DNA of 64,000 nt from assembly GCF_024721175.1 (NCBI RefSeq), contig NZ_CP099399.1, forward strand, positions 3,890,001 through 3,954,000, read 5' to 3'. A program made the translations under genes and the position numbers. Each line of letters starts with the position of its first letter. Position 1 is the stretch's first letter. Of this stretch, positions 9,920 to 20,248 are shown in pieces. The notes beneath the pieces were generated by a model that had not been told where the DNA came from, made no database searches, and saw only the letters and a list, made by a program, of their open reading frames with translations. This stretch comes from Rhizobium sp. Pop5. Lineage in GTDB: Bacteria; Pseudomonadota; Alphaproteobacteria; Rhizobiales; Rhizobiaceae.

Positions 9920-11155
9920 CTATTTCCGCTCGTTCCGGCGATAGTTTGCCGATCCACCGATGCGGACGGGAACGGCAATCGTCGCGGCCTCGGTGACGAG
10001 TCTTGCCTTGACCTTGCCCTGCCGGCGCTTGCGCTCGAGATAATAGGCATAGGCGAATTGGGTCGCGATCCCGACGATGACGAAGAGCGGGCCGACCAGC
10101 GGATCCTTGTTGGTGATGTAGAGCACCACTTGGCCGATCATGGCGAGGATCGTGCCGGCGACGAAGATGTTCAGCGAATGGCGGCCGAGGATCGTCAGCG
10201 GATTATTCGCCGGGCGGCGCAGGAAACGCGAGAACGCCGGAATGCTGATCACGAGATAAGTCAGCGCCAGCACATGCAGCAGCCGCGGCAGCGAAAGGAA
10301 CGTCTTGTCGAAGCCGGTAACGACAGTCGGCAGGCCAAGTGCCGCCAGCGAGTTGCCGAAAATCCAGAGCTGGCCCGTCACCCAGACGAAGGACAGGGCG
10401 ACATAACAGGCAGCGGCGGCAAACAGCATAGGATGGCGCGGGATCGTGCCACCGCGCCTGATATGCAGGATCGAGACGATGCCAATCGAAAACAGGAACT
10501 GCCAGGAGAGCGGGTTGAGGAACCAGTAGCCTTCGATCAGCATGTTGTGCGGGGCCACCTGATAGATGCCGGCAAGCAGCCACACCGTGGCCGACACGGC
10601 GAGCGCCAGAAGCGGGCTTCGCTCGTTCAGGAGCAGGATGACCGGTGCCATCAGCATCAGCGCGCCGTACATCGGCAGGATATTGTTGTAGCCGATCTGG
10701 TGGCCGAGCAGCAGCAGCGCCGGGATGCCTTCCTTCAGGTTCATCAGAACCGCCAGGATATTGATTTCGACGAGCAGCCCCGGCCGGTGGAACAGCCAGG
10801 CGCCAGAGATGAAAAGCGCCAACGTCATGAAGGTCGTGATCATATGGGCGAGATAAAGCGTGAAGGCGCGCCTTGCCGCCTTGATCGCCATTCTGAGCCG
10901 ATTACCCGTCTCGAAACGCGAGCCGTAAGCCAGACCGACGGCAATGCCCGATATCAGCACGAAGGCCTCGGCCGCATCGGAAAAGCCGAAATTCTTCGTC
11001 GTCGCATATTCGAAGATCTGCCCGGGAACATGATTGATGAAGATCATGATCAGAGCCAGGCCACGCAAGACATCTAGCCTTGTGTCACGTGCCGGTGCAG
11101 CTGCGGATAGGGAACTGCGCCCAGTGACGACGGCTTCGGTCGGCGTGCTTGCCAT
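9920..11155 (-). CDS. opgC: OpgC-like membrane acyltransferase (osmoregulated periplasmic glucan succinylation)
   Basis: An integral membrane protein of about 411 residues with roughly ten hydrophobic segments. It begins after a short cytoplasmic tail with the family hallmark RDTRLDVLRGLALIMIFINHVPG, followed by FGFSDAAEAFVLISGIAVG and the C-terminal LTILGRHSLNIFVAGTI. OpgC proteins transfer succinyl groups onto periplasmic glucans. The ATG at 11155 (MASTPTEAVV) has GGAGAGA before it. The long open frame upstream of it only overlaps the end of ndvB in another frame. It lies directly downstream of ndvB on the same strand with a hairpin between, so the likely substrate is cyclic beta-1,2-glucan (inference from position and family). 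Confidence 0.85.
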   Translation of the reverse strand: MASTPTEAVVTGRSSLSAAAPARDTRLDVLRGLALIMIFINHVPGQIFEYATTKNFGFSDAAEAFVLISGIAVGLAYGSRFETGNRLRMAIKAARRAFTLYLAHMITTFMTLALFISGAWLFHRPGLLVEINILAVLMNLKEGIPALLLLGHQIGYNNILPMYGALMLMAPVILLLNERSPLLALAVSATVWLLAGIYQVAPHNMLIEGYWFLNPLSWQFLFSIGIVSILHIRRGGTIPRHPMLFAAAACYVALSFVWVTGQLWIFGNSLAALGLPTVVTGFDKTFLSLPRLLHVLALTYLVISIPAFSRFLRRPANNPLTILGRHSLNIFVAGTILAMIGQVVLYITNKDPLVGPLFVIVGIATQFAYAYYLERKRRQGKVKARLVTEAATIAVPVRIGGSANYRRNERK

Positions 11156-11189
11156 GGGTCTCTCCTTATCATCCGATTTGCAAACGCGA

Positions 11190-11221
11190 CGACGGCCAAA
11201 AGGGTTCCCTTTTGGCCGTCG
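11190..11221 (-). terminator. Strong stem-loop between ndvB and opgC
   Basis: GACGGCCAAAAGGG (11191-11204) pairs perfectly with CCCTTTTGGCCGTC (11207-11220), plus one further closing pair. It lies between the ndvB stop and the opgC start on their shared strand. No T run follows, so it may attenuate or protect the ndvB transcript rather than stop it fully, leaving partial read-through into opgC. Confidence 0.65.
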
Positions 11222-11255
11222 CGAGTCGCCGTGTTTTTCAGCGTGGAGAACGCTG

Positions 11256-14200
11256 TTATCCGAGCGGATATCCCTCTTCGGGATCGGTGACTTCGCTGCC
11301 GTTGATCGACAAAGTGTAGCCGCTGGCATTGGACGCTTTTGAGACCGAAATGCGGTATTTACCGCCGCCCTGCTCCACCTCTGCCGCAAATCCGTCCCAT
11401 TCGGAAGGAAGCGACGGCTGCACGTAAAGCCGGCCTGCCTTCAGGCGGATACCGAGAATGCCTTCGACGGCGGCGCGGTAAAGCCAACCGGCGGAGCCGG
11501 TGTACCAGGTCCAGCCGCCGCGCGACGTATAGGGATCATGCCCGTAGACGTCGGCCGCCACGACATAGGGTTCGACGCGGTATTGCTCCGCCGAAACCTT
11601 GTCGAGCGCATGGGTGATCGGGTTGAGGATCTGGAAGCAGCGGAAGGCGTCGTCACCGCGCTTCAGCTCCGCCAGCGCCATCACCACCCAGGTCGAGGCA
11701 TGGGTATATTGCCCACCGTTCTCGCGCACACCCGGCGGATAGGCCTTGATATAGCCGGGGTCCCTGGCGGAATTGACGAAGGGCGGGGTGAACAGCCGGA
11801 TGATGCGGGCATCCTCGTCGACCAGCTGATCGAGCACGGCATCCATCGCCTTGACCGCCCGGGTGGGATCACCTTCGCCGGACAGTACGCTCCAGGACTG
11901 CGCGATCGAATCGATCCGGCATTCCGGGCTTTCCTTGGAGCCGAGCAGCGTCCCGTCGTCGAACGTGCCGCGGCGATAGTAGCTGCCATCCCAGGCCGCA
12001 GTTTCGAGCGCCTTTTTCAATTCGCCGAGATGCGCCGACCAGCGCTCCGCGCGCGCCGTGTCGCCGCGCTCTTCGGCATAAGGAATGAAGGAGCGCAATG
12101 CGCCGGCCAGGAACCAGCCGAGCCAGACGCTGGTGCCACGCCCGCCGATGCCGACACGGTTCATGCCGTCGTTCCAGTCGCCTCCGAGGAAGAGCGGCAG
12201 GCCGTTCTTCCCCTTGCGGGCAATGGCGAGATCGAGTGCCAGCGCCGCGTGTTCGTAGACGCTCGCCTTATCCTCGGAAATCTCCGGCTTGTAGAAAGAA
12301 TCGTGCTGGCCTTCGAGAAGGGCCGGGCCTTCCAGGAAGGCAAGCTCCTCGTCGAGCACGCTCTTGTCGCCGGTGACGCTGCAATAGTGATGAATTGCAT
12401 AGCTCAGCCAGACGACGTCGTCCGAGATCATCGTGCGGACGCCCGCACCCGTTCCCGGCAGCCACCAATGCTGCACGTCGCCCTCGCGGAATTGGCGCGA
12501 GGCGGCATTCAGAATCTGCCGGCGGGCGATCGAAGGCTCGTGCAGCACGAAGGCCAGCGTATCCTGCAGCTGGTCGCGGAAGCCGAAGGCACCGCTTGCC
12601 TGATAGAATGCGGTACGGGCCATGATGCGGCAGCCAAGGCTCTGATAGGGCAGCCAGGTGTTGACGAGATTGTTCATCCCGCGGTCCGGCGTCGAAATCT
12701 GAAGCCTGCCGGTGAAGTCCTGCCAGAAGGCGCGGTTCGCCTCGACGGCATCGTCGAACGAAGCACCGCGTATATCGGCGATGACGGCGCGCGCTTCCTC
12801 TTCCGTTCGGGTATCGCCAAGGAAGAAGGTGAAGTCGCGCTCCTCGCCGGCAGCGAGCTCGATGTCGATCGCCAGAGCCGCGGCCGGATCGCCGTCCAGT
12901 TCCGTCGAGCCCGAGAGGACGGCCGAAGAGATAACGGCCTGCGGCGCATGGATCGTCCCCGCCTTGCCGATGAATTCGCGCCGGCTTGCCGAGAAGCTCG
13001 AAAGCGTCTCGCTCGCCGCGAAGAAGGCGGTGCGGTTGGAATAGTCGATGCTGTAGGGATTAGTGGCAAACAGCGCCCCCGTCTCCTCGTCATGCTTCGA
13101 CAGGATGAAGGATGCCGTGCGTCCCGGATTGTTGCCGAGGATCCATTCGACATAACCGTAGAGGCGCAGCCTGCGGCCGGTCGAGCCGGTGTTGCGCAGG
13201 CGCAGGCGCTGCAGCTTCACCGGCTTCTCGCGGGCGATCGTCTGCGTCAGTTCCAGTGCGATATCGTTCTGGACACTGGAGAAGACGGAATAGCCGAGCC
13301 CGTGGCGGGCTTCGAAACGGATGTCCGGCCGGCGGGAAAGTGCCGCGAACGGCGTCATCGCGGCGCTGCTGTCGAGATCGGCGAGATAGAACGCTTCACC
13401 CGAACGGTTGACCACTGCGTCGTTCGACCAGGAGGTCAGCTGGTAGTCGCGCGAGTTGGCGCTCCAGGTAAAGCCAGCACCTTCCGCCGACACATGGAAG
13501 CCGAACTTGTCGTTGGCGATGACGTTGATCCAGGGCTGCGGCGTTGCATGGCCGCCGGGCAGGCGCACGACATATTCGCGCCCGTCGCGGGCAAAGCCGC
13601 CGATGCCGTTCCAGAAATCGAGATCGCCTTCCTCCTCGATGACGACGGCGGGCACGACGGGCGGCGGCACCGGCGCGACGCGCTTGACGGGGACCTTGTT
13701 GCGCTCGGCCCGTTCCATCTCCTGCAACTCCTCCTTGGAGGGTGCAAAGAGCGCAACGGCGCGGTTGATCTGGTCCACCACCTTGCCGTTCTTCGCATGC
13801 AGGGTGACGCGGGAAGCCGCGATCAGCGCGTGATAGGTGGCTTCCTCCATCAGGTCCTTGCGGACAGCGAAGATATGCTGGCGCAGGCCGTCGGCCTGGC
13901 CCATGCGGCGCACGTTTTCGCACATGGCGTCGAGCGCGTGCTGCATGTCCTGCGCATAGGAAGAGGCGCGTTCGTTCATGATGACGAGATCGGCGGTGAC
14001 GCCGCGTGAGCGCAGATATTCCTGCGCCAGCAGTGCCTCGCGGGCGATCTCGAGATCCATGTCGTCGTTGATGCGCAGCGTGAAGATCGGGAAGTCGCCG
14101 GAGATCGCCAGGGGCCATAGCGCCGATTGCGACTGCAGCCCGGCCTCGACGGTCACCTGATCGCTGCGCAGCTGCATGTCGGGGTAGACGAGGTAACGAC

Positions 14201-17200
14201 CGAGATGCTGGAAGGCGGCCGCCTGCTGCGAGGTGACGCCGACGTGGCGCATCTGCACCTGCGTGCGCGTCCAAGCCTGGACGAGCTCGTGGTTGAAGGC
14301 GTCGGGATGACGATAGCGGTTGACCGCCTTGTCGACCTCGTCGCGGGTCGGCGCCGCGATCGTCCAGAAGAACACGCTGACCTTCTTGCCGGCCGGCACA
14401 CGCACGGTGCGACGCAGCGACATGACGGGATCGAGCACGAAACCGTCGCTGCCGGAAAGTGTTGCGCCCGGATCGAAAGCGGCGGCATCGGCAAGGCTGC
14501 GGCCGCGGCCGATGAACTTGCGACGGTCGGTCTCGAATTCGGTGTGGCGGGTGTCGCCGGCATTGTCGACGATCAGATGCGCGATGCTGATATTCGGCTC
14601 GTTCGGATCACGCTTGTTGCGTTCCGCCCGGATCACATCGCCACGCTTGCCGATCTCGGTCTTGACGAACATCCGGGCGAATGCCGGATGCGCGTTGTCG
14701 GTGTCATCAGAGGTGATGACAGGTTCGAGGTAGGAGGTGACTTCGATGAAGCGATCTTCCGTGCCCATGTTGAGCAGGGTGACGCGGCGGGCCTCGGCAT
14801 CATGCTCGGTCGCGATGATGCACTCCACCTCGCTCGTGAGGTCCCCGACTGTCTTGGTGAACTGCGCCTTCTCGTCGGCGAATTCGACCTTGATCTTTTC
14901 GCCTTCGACACCCTTCGGCTCATAAGTCGTCGACCACCATTCATTGGTGGCGGTATCGCGCAGGAAGATGAAGCTGCCCCAACGGTCTTCCGTCGGATCG
15001 GCTTTCCAGCGGGAAACGGAAAGGCCGTTCCAGCGGGAATAGCCGGCGCCTGTCGCCGTCAACATCAGCGAATAGTGGCCGTTCGACAGGAATACGAGTT
15101 CGCGGTCGCGTGACGCCGGATCGCTGATCTTGCGAAGCTCCGGTCGCAGCAGATCGTCCTGAATGCTGGCGGGCGTATCTGATTCATGCTTGCCGCTCAT
15201 GACGGGAATGTCGCGCGGCGCCTTTTCCTGCAGCAGCAGCTCGGCCGCCTCGATGACCGGATCGGAGTGGAAGAGCTCGCGCAGATGGCCGTTGAAGGCG
15301 ACGTTGGCGACGGCTGCAATCGACATGCCGTGATGGTGGGCATAATAATTGTAGACCACCGCGCATTTCTTGCCTTCCGGCACGCGCGTCGGCGTGAAGT
15401 CGACGGCGTCGTGGAAGCCGAATTTGCCGAGCGCGCCGACCTTGCGCAGCCTCTGCAGGTTTTCGAGCGCACCCGGCGGGTCGTACTGGCTGGCCAGCAG
15501 CGATGCATAGGGTGCAATGACGGCATTGTGGCCGAGGCCACGCTTCAGGCCCAGCGTCGGTACGCCGAAATTCGTGTATTGATAGTTGAGGTTATGGTCG
15601 CGGGCATTGAAGGCCGCTTCCGAAATGCCCCACGGGATGCCGAGCTTGCGGGCGTAGTTCATCTGCTCGATGACGACCAGATTGTTGGTCTGGTTGAGGA
15701 TACCCCCACCGCGCTCCTGCATGACGAGCGGCGGCATCAGATATTCGAACATCGAGCCGGACCACGAAACCAGCGCACCGCGCGATCCCACAGGCACGAC
15801 CTGGCGGCCGAGGCGATACCAGTGCTCCGTCGGCAAGTCGCCCTTGGCGATGCCGAAGAGGCTGGTCAGGCGGCATTCCGATGCGAGAAGATCGTAGCAG
15901 GCTTGGTCGAGTTCGCCGCTTTCGACGCGATAGCCGATCGACAGCAGGCGTCGCTCCGGCCGGAACAGGAAGCCGAAATCCATCGAAAAGGCGAGATCGC
16001 GGGCCTTGTCGCGCAATGCCACCAGGCGCGGGCGAAGCGCGTCGATGTTGGAAAGGTCGAAGGTGCTGTCTGATATATGCGCCTCGCAGACCTTCACCAG
16101 CGATGCCGCCCACAGCGTCACCTCTTCGCTCTGCTTCGACTTGACCTCATGGTCCAGATTGGCCGCGAGCTTCTCGATGTCGCGCGCGAGAACGGCGAGG
16201 TTGATGATCCGGATCGAGGCGAATTCGTGCTCGCGCTTGACCGCGGCAAGCGCATTCTGGAAACCGACGATTCGCTCTTCAAGCCGGCGGCGCAGCGGAC
16301 GCACGGTCTTGCGGTCGTCAGGCAGGTCCGCCAGCACTTCACCGAGAATGCCGGCCGTGTCGCCGACGCCGTCGAGATTGCCCTGCATATGGGCAGACGG
16401 CGCCTCGGCCCAGTTGCGGCAGGCCGACGAAATGGCGATCAGGTGACCGGCGAGATTGCCGCTGTCGACGGCCGAGACATAACGCGGCCCAAGCGTCTGC
16501 AGCGTATCGGTGTGATACCAGTTAAAGAGATGGCCGCGGAACTTCTCCATTCTGTCGATCGTCGCGATCGTCTGTTCCAGACGCTCGAGCGTCTCTTCGA
16601 AGGAGAACCAGCCGAAATGCCGGCCGGAGACGACGGAAAGCAGATAGACGCCGATATTGGTCGGCGAAGTGCGCGCCGCAACGATGACATGCGGCGTTTC
16701 CTGGATATTGTCCGGCGGCAGGTAGTTCTGCTCCGCCGTCGTGAAGGTCTCGAAATAACGCCAGGTGCGCCGGGCGATCTTGCGCAGCTCGCTCGACACG
16801 GAATCGGCCACTTCCAGCCGGTCCTCGGTCTCCGCCGACTGGCTGACATACCAGGCGACGACAGGCGACAGGATCCACAGCAACGCGAAGGGAATGCCGA
16901 CGAAGAAGGCGCTGCCGCCGGGAAGGGCTGCGAAACCGAGCGCCAGCAGCGCCAGCACCGGCGCATGCCACATCGCCTTGTAATAAGAGATCAGCGTTCC
17001 CTGGCGGCCGGCTTGAACGCTGGCGGCGGTGCGCCATTGCAGCATCAGCTTGCGGCTGACCAACAGGCGGTAGAGCGAACGGCCGATCGCATCCGCCATC
17101 ATGCAGGCAGAGTCGGCGATGAAAACGATGCGTAGCGCGACCTGCGCATTGGCAGCCGTAATATCGGACCAGACCGTATAGAGATGGGCACGGGCGACGA

Positions 17201-19775
17201 TATCGCTGGTGCGCGGGATGATGCCGTTGATGAGCGACAGCGTCGGCGCGACGAAAAGGCAGAAGATCAGGAGAATCTGCCAGATGAGCGCGCCGAGCGG
17301 ACCCATGAAATACCAGCCGAGAACCGAGGCGAAGAACCAGGCGATCGGCGTCAGCGAACGGCGCAGATTGTCGAACATCTTCCAGCGGCCGAGCGCGGTC
17401 ACGCCGTATTTCGGATTGAACATATAAGGCAGAAGCTGCCAGTCGCCGCGCGCCCAGCGATGCTGGCGCGAGGTTTCCACCTCGTAGCGGATCGGGAAAT
17501 CCTCAACCAGCTCGAGGTCGGTGACGAGCGCGCAGCGCGCCATCGAGCCTTCGAGAAGATCGTGGCTGAGAACCGAGTTCTCCTCAATCCGGCCCTTCAG
17601 CGACGCTTCGAATGCATCGACATGATAGAGGCCCTTGCCGGTGAAGGTGCCCTCGCCGGCGAGATCCTGATAGACGTCGGACACGGTGAAGACGTAAGGA
17701 TCGAGGCCGCGGTTGATCGAAAAGACGCGCTGGAAGACCGAGGCATCCTTGCCCGTCGTCAGCGATGGGGTGACGCGCGGCTGCAAGACGCCGTAGCCGC
17801 TTTCGACGCGGCCGGTTTTCGGATTGATAACCGGGCGATTGATAGGATGATAGAGCTTGCCGACGAGCTTGGTGACGGCGTCACGCATCAGGCGCGTATC
17901 GGCGTCGAGCGTCATGACATATTGCACGTTGGCCGGCACGGCGTTGGCGCCCGGCAGATAGGTCGTGTCGCGATCGCCGCGGAGCAGCATGTTCAGCTCG
18001 TGCAGCTTGCCGCGCTTGCGCTCCCAGCCCATCCAAACGCCTTCAGAGGGATTGTAGAGGCGGCGGCGATGCAGCAGGTAGAAGCGCGTCTTGCCGTCAT
18101 AGGCATAGCGGGCGGAAAGATTGGCGATTTCGCGCCGGGCATAGTCGAGAACTTCGAGGTCGGCGGGCGTTTCCTCGGCATCGCTGTCCGGCCAATCGCT
18201 GAGCAATGCGAAGTAGATTTCGCCGCGCGGATTGGCGAGATAGTGAACCTCGAGATTGCGTACCTGGTCGTCGACGCTGTCGCGGTTCGAGATCAGGCAG
18301 GGCACGACGAGCAGTGTGCGCGCATCCTCCGGAATGCCTTCCTTGAACTCGTAACCGACGAGGCGGGCCGGCGTCACGAAGAAGGACAGCACGGTGTTGA
18401 AGAGACCTGTTGCGCCTTCCGAGGCCGGCAGCGAGAACATGATCAGCAGTACGGCGATTTCGATCGGGCCCATGCCGGCATTCGCCATGAACTTGCCGAC
18501 GATCGCCATGGCGAGGATCGTCAGCAGCATGACGGGCACGGCGATCGACAGCCAGTTGAACCGGCGCACGGCGCGCACGAAATGCTGGGTGATCGTCGGG
18601 CGATAGCTCGCCCGCGCCTCGAGCTTCGGCCGTTGCGCGCCGGACAGGAATCCGCCCACGTTCGGTTCATGCGGCTGCGGCTCGCCCGAGGCCTTGGCGG
18701 CGTCGGTCATGTCGAGCGCCAGCTGAGCAATTTCCATTTCCGTCAGCGGCGAACGCTTGGCGAGCTTTTCGATCTGCTTGCGGTATTTGTTGCGCGAGCC
18801 GGAATCGAGAATGCCGTAGTCCGAATGCTCCCAGAGCAGCTTGTCGACATGGCTCACCTGCTCGACCCAGACCGACCATTCGGTATCGTCGATCTCGCGA
18901 AGGCTGCGGATGATGTTGCCCATCGTCACGTTGCCGGAAGAGAGGCGGCTGTGTTCGGCCGTCGTCGCCTCTTCCGTATTGCGGCCGAGTTCCTCCAGCC
19001 GCTCGTCGAGCCAAGTGATCGCCAGGCTCGAGGTCTGCGAGCCGTCGCGCAGGCGATAGAGGAATTGCGTCGAGAATGTATTGTCCTCGGCAAGCGGCTC
19101 CAGCGTCTTCAGATAGGCGGCGGCTTTCGCCGGATCGGACAGACGCACCAGCTCGTCGGCCGCCTCGTTGGCGCGGCGGCGCAGGCGGCGGCTGGCTTCG
19201 ACGCGGCTCGAAATGCGGCGAAGGTTCTCCACGAGCACGTAGCGCACGAGCGAGGGCAACGCCCAGAGTTCGCCGATCCTGAGCGTCTCGTTGGCCTGAA
19301 AGCCGTCGACCAGCGCCGTCAGGCTCTCCTGCGAGATCGTGCTGTGGGTGTGGGCGACGTAGAGCCAGGCAAGAACGAGAGTGCGCGGCACCTCGACGCC
19401 GCCGACGGGCATGGTCGGCAATTCGCGGTAGAAGCGGCGGGGAAAGTCGCGCCGCACCTCCTGGATCGCCTCTTCGACGATATAGTGATTGTCGAGCAGC
19501 CATTCCGCCGCCGGCGTGATGGTCTCGCCGGCTTCGACGTCCGTCGCCGTGGTGCGGTAGACGCGCAGGATTTCCTTCTCGTTTTCCTTGTGACGCGCGA
19601 AGAAGTCGAACGAGGTGAAGGCCGGCAGCTTATCGACGCCGTTGCGGGCGACCGCATCGCCCATCGCCTTGATGTCCTCGATGGAAAGGTATGTCGAGCG
19701 GATCGAATCGTTGTGATCGATCTGCTTCATCTCGGGTTCGCGTGGAAGGCTCGGAGAAAGATTGGCAATGGACAT
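11256..19775 (-). CDS. ndvB: Cyclic beta-1,2-glucan synthase
   Basis: Giant inner-membrane enzyme (about 2839 residues; family members are near 2830) that initiates on itself, elongates, cyclises and trims beta-1,2-glucan from UDP-glucose. Visible order: N-terminal cytosolic region (1-400); first membrane segments (about 410-480); glycosyltransferase domain (about 500-800) with ALLSDWPDSD, VMTLDADTRLM and the RQHRWARGDWQL motif; more membrane segments (about 810-1000); a glycoamylase-like domain (about 1020-1550; NYLPPDNIQETP, SWSGSMFEYLMP); and C-terminal GH94 phosphorylase-type modules with FLGGDWNDGMNRVG and YVVAADVYGHDPYTSRGGWTWYTGSAGW. I use the ATG at 19775; a TTG at 19799 is an alternative. 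It occupies 8.5 kb without interruption. Confidence 0.97.
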   Translation of the reverse strand: MSIANLSPSLPREPEMKQIDHNDSIRSTYLSIEDIKAMGDAVARNGVDKLPAFTSFDFFARHKENEKEILRVYRTTATDVEAGETITPAAEWLLDNHYIVEEAIQEVRRDFPRRFYRELPTMPVGGVEVPRTLVLAWLYVAHTHSTISQESLTALVDGFQANETLRIGELWALPSLVRYVLVENLRRISSRVEASRRLRRRANEAADELVRLSDPAKAAAYLKTLEPLAEDNTFSTQFLYRLRDGSQTSSLAITWLDERLEELGRNTEEATTAEHSRLSSGNVTMGNIIRSLREIDDTEWSVWVEQVSHVDKLLWEHSDYGILDSGSRNKYRKQIEKLAKRSPLTEMEIAQLALDMTDAAKASGEPQPHEPNVGGFLSGAQRPKLEARASYRPTITQHFVRAVRRFNWLSIAVPVMLLTILAMAIVGKFMANAGMGPIEIAVLLIMFSLPASEGATGLFNTVLSFFVTPARLVGYEFKEGIPEDARTLLVVPCLISNRDSVDDQVRNLEVHYLANPRGEIYFALLSDWPDSDAEETPADLEVLDYARREIANLSARYAYDGKTRFYLLHRRRLYNPSEGVWMGWERKRGKLHELNMLLRGDRDTTYLPGANAVPANVQYVMTLDADTRLMRDAVTKLVGKLYHPINRPVINPKTGRVESGYGVLQPRVTPSLTTGKDASVFQRVFSINRGLDPYVFTVSDVYQDLAGEGTFTGKGLYHVDAFEASLKGRIEENSVLSHDLLEGSMARCALVTDLELVEDFPIRYEVETSRQHRWARGDWQLLPYMFNPKYGVTALGRWKMFDNLRRSLTPIAWFFASVLGWYFMGPLGALIWQILLIFCLFVAPTLSLINGIIPRTSDIVARAHLYTVWSDITAANAQVALRIVFIADSACMMADAIGRSLYRLLVSRKLMLQWRTAASVQAGRQGTLISYYKAMWHAPVLALLALGFAALPGGSAFFVGIPFALLWILSPVVAWYVSQSAETEDRLEVADSVSSELRKIARRTWRYFETFTTAEQNYLPPDNIQETPHVIVAARTSPTNIGVYLLSVVSGRHFGWFSFEETLERLEQTIATIDRMEKFRGHLFNWYHTDTLQTLGPRYVSAVDSGNLAGHLIAISSACRNWAEAPSAHMQGNLDGVGDTAGILGEVLADLPDDRKTVRPLRRRLEERIVGFQNALAAVKREHEFASIRIINLAVLARDIEKLAANLDHEVKSKQSEEVTLWAASLVKVCEAHISDSTFDLSNIDALRPRLVALRDKARDLAFSMDFGFLFRPERRLLSIGYRVESGELDQACYDLLASECRLTSLFGIAKGDLPTEHWYRLGRQVVPVGSRGALVSWSGSMFEYLMPPLVMQERGGGILNQTNNLVVIEQMNYARKLGIPWGISEAAFNARDHNLNYQYTNFGVPTLGLKRGLGHNAVIAPYASLLASQYDPPGALENLQRLRKVGALGKFGFHDAVDFTPTRVPEGKKCAVVYNYYAHHHGMSIAAVANVAFNGHLRELFHSDPVIEAAELLLQEKAPRDIPVMSGKHESDTPASIQDDLLRPELRKISDPASRDRELVFLSNGHYSLMLTATGAGYSRWNGLSVSRWKADPTEDRWGSFIFLRDTATNEWWSTTYEPKGVEGEKIKVEFADEKAQFTKTVGDLTSEVECIIATEHDAEARRVTLLNMGTEDRFIEVTSYLEPVITSDDTDNAHPAFARMFVKTEIGKRGDVIRAERNKRDPNEPNISIAHLIVDNAGDTRHTEFETDRRKFIGRGRSLADAAAFDPGATLSGSDGFVLDPVMSLRRTVRVPAGKKVSVFFWTIAAPTRDEVDKAVNRYRHPDAFNHELVQAWTRTQVQMRHVGVTSQQAAAFQHLGRYLVYPDMQLRSDQVTVEAGLQSQSALWPLAISGDFPIFTLRINDDMDLEIAREALLAQEYLRSRGVTADLVIMNERASSYAQDMQHALDAMCENVRRMGQADGLRQHIFAVRKDLMEEATYHALIAASRVTLHAKNGKVVDQINRAVALFAPSKEELQEMERAERNKVPVKRVAPVPPPVVPAVVIEEEGDLDFWNGIGGFARDGREYVVRLPGGHATPQPWINVIANDKFGFHVSAEGAGFTWSANSRDYQLTSWSNDAVVNRSGEAFYLADLDSSAAMTPFAALSRRPDIRFEARHGLGYSVFSSVQNDIALELTQTIAREKPVKLQRLRLRNTGSTGRRLRLYGYVEWILGNNPGRTASFILSKHDEETGALFATNPYSIDYSNRTAFFAASETLSSFSASRREFIGKAGTIHAPQAVISSAVLSGSTELDGDPAAALAIDIELAAGEERDFTFFLGDTRTEEEARAVIADIRGASFDDAVEANRAFWQDFTGRLQISTPDRGMNNLVNTWLPYQSLGCRIMARTAFYQASGAFGFRDQLQDTLAFVLHEPSIARRQILNAASRQFREGDVQHWWLPGTGAGVRTMISDDVVWLSYAIHHYCSVTGDKSVLDEELAFLEGPALLEGQHDSFYKPEISEDKASVYEHAALALDLAIARKGKNGLPLFLGGDWNDGMNRVGIGGRGTSVWLGWFLAGALRSFIPYAEERGDTARAERWSAHLGELKKALETAAWDGSYYRRGTFDDGTLLGSKESPECRIDSIAQSWSVLSGEGDPTRAVKAMDAVLDQLVDEDARIIRLFTPPFVNSARDPGYIKAYPPGVRENGGQYTHASTWVVMALAELKRGDDAFRCFQILNPITHALDKVSAEQYRVEPYVVAADVYGHDPYTSRGGWTWYTGSAGWLYRAAVEGILGIRLKAGRLYVQPSLPSEWDGFAAEVEQGGGKYRISVSKASNASGYTLSINGSEVTDPEEGYPLG

Positions 19776-19820
19776 GGGTTCGGTTCTGGATCCAAACAAA
19801 GTTATGGCTGTTTTGCTCAG

Positions 19821-19920
19821 CCTTTTGCACTGCTTATCATGACTGCTACATGAACGGGGCTTGATTCTTCAAAGATCGATGAAGCAGGAGTGAACGGAGC
19901 TCCGCAAGCAATGCAAAAGG
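19821..19920. promoter_or_regulatory. Inverted repeat in the ndvB leader region
   Basis: CCTTTTGCACTGC (19821-19833) and GCAATGCAAAAGG (19908-19920) are inverted copies matching at 12 of 13 positions, about 75 bases apart. They begin 46 bases upstream of the ndvB ATG at 19775. They could be paired operator sites that loop DNA or a long-range stem in the 5' untranslated RNA. No confident -35/-10 pair was found for ndvB. Confidence 0.45.
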
Positions 19921-20137
19921 GTTAAGCCCCCGGTTCAGGGCACGGCCAGACGGGTGATGGAGATCATCGATATCCTCTCCGCGAAAGCCGTGTCGAAACT
20001 TGGACACCATCGCGACAATTCAAGTCAAGAGGCAGGAAACCGTAGCCCGGCAGGCAGGCCGGAGCGCGGAGATGAAGAAATAGCGAAGGCAACGACGCGG
20101 AAGCACGCCGTACGAGCAGACGTCGATACGGCGCGCT

Positions 20138-20215
20138 TTAAATGGCGTGAAAAAGATAAAGAAGAATGATGACCGGGATCGGGATGCCGATCAACCATAA
20201 TAGAATGCCTCTCAT
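20138..20215 (-). CDS. 25-residue single-span membrane peptide
   Basis: A very short open frame: it begins MRGILLWLIGIPIPVIIL, continues with more leucines and ends FHAI before a TAA. Nearly all of it is one hydrophobic helix with a central IPIP kink. Support for translation is strong: AAAGGAGA lies six bases before the ATG. A candidate general-stress promoter (GGAAC-N18-TT) lies just upstream, giving a leader of about 30 bases. It is transcribed toward ndvB. Short peptides of this kind occur in related rhizobia, usually unannotated because of size; no function is known to me. Confidence 0.7.
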   Translation of the reverse strand: MRGILLWLIGIPIPVIILLYLFHAI

Positions 20216-20248
20216 GACCATTCTCCTTTGGCTGACTGATGTCAGGAG

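Noticed and set aside
17184..19853. 889-codon plus-strand frame opposite ndvB (and another at 11538-14009)
   Set aside because: Both are antisense to continuous ndvB coding sequence, have no ribosome site and no recognisable domain.
19954..20169. 71-codon plus-strand frame upstream of ndvB
   Set aside because: No Shine-Dalgarno sequence; highly charged composition without pattern; it overlaps the better supported 25-residue gene on the other strand.
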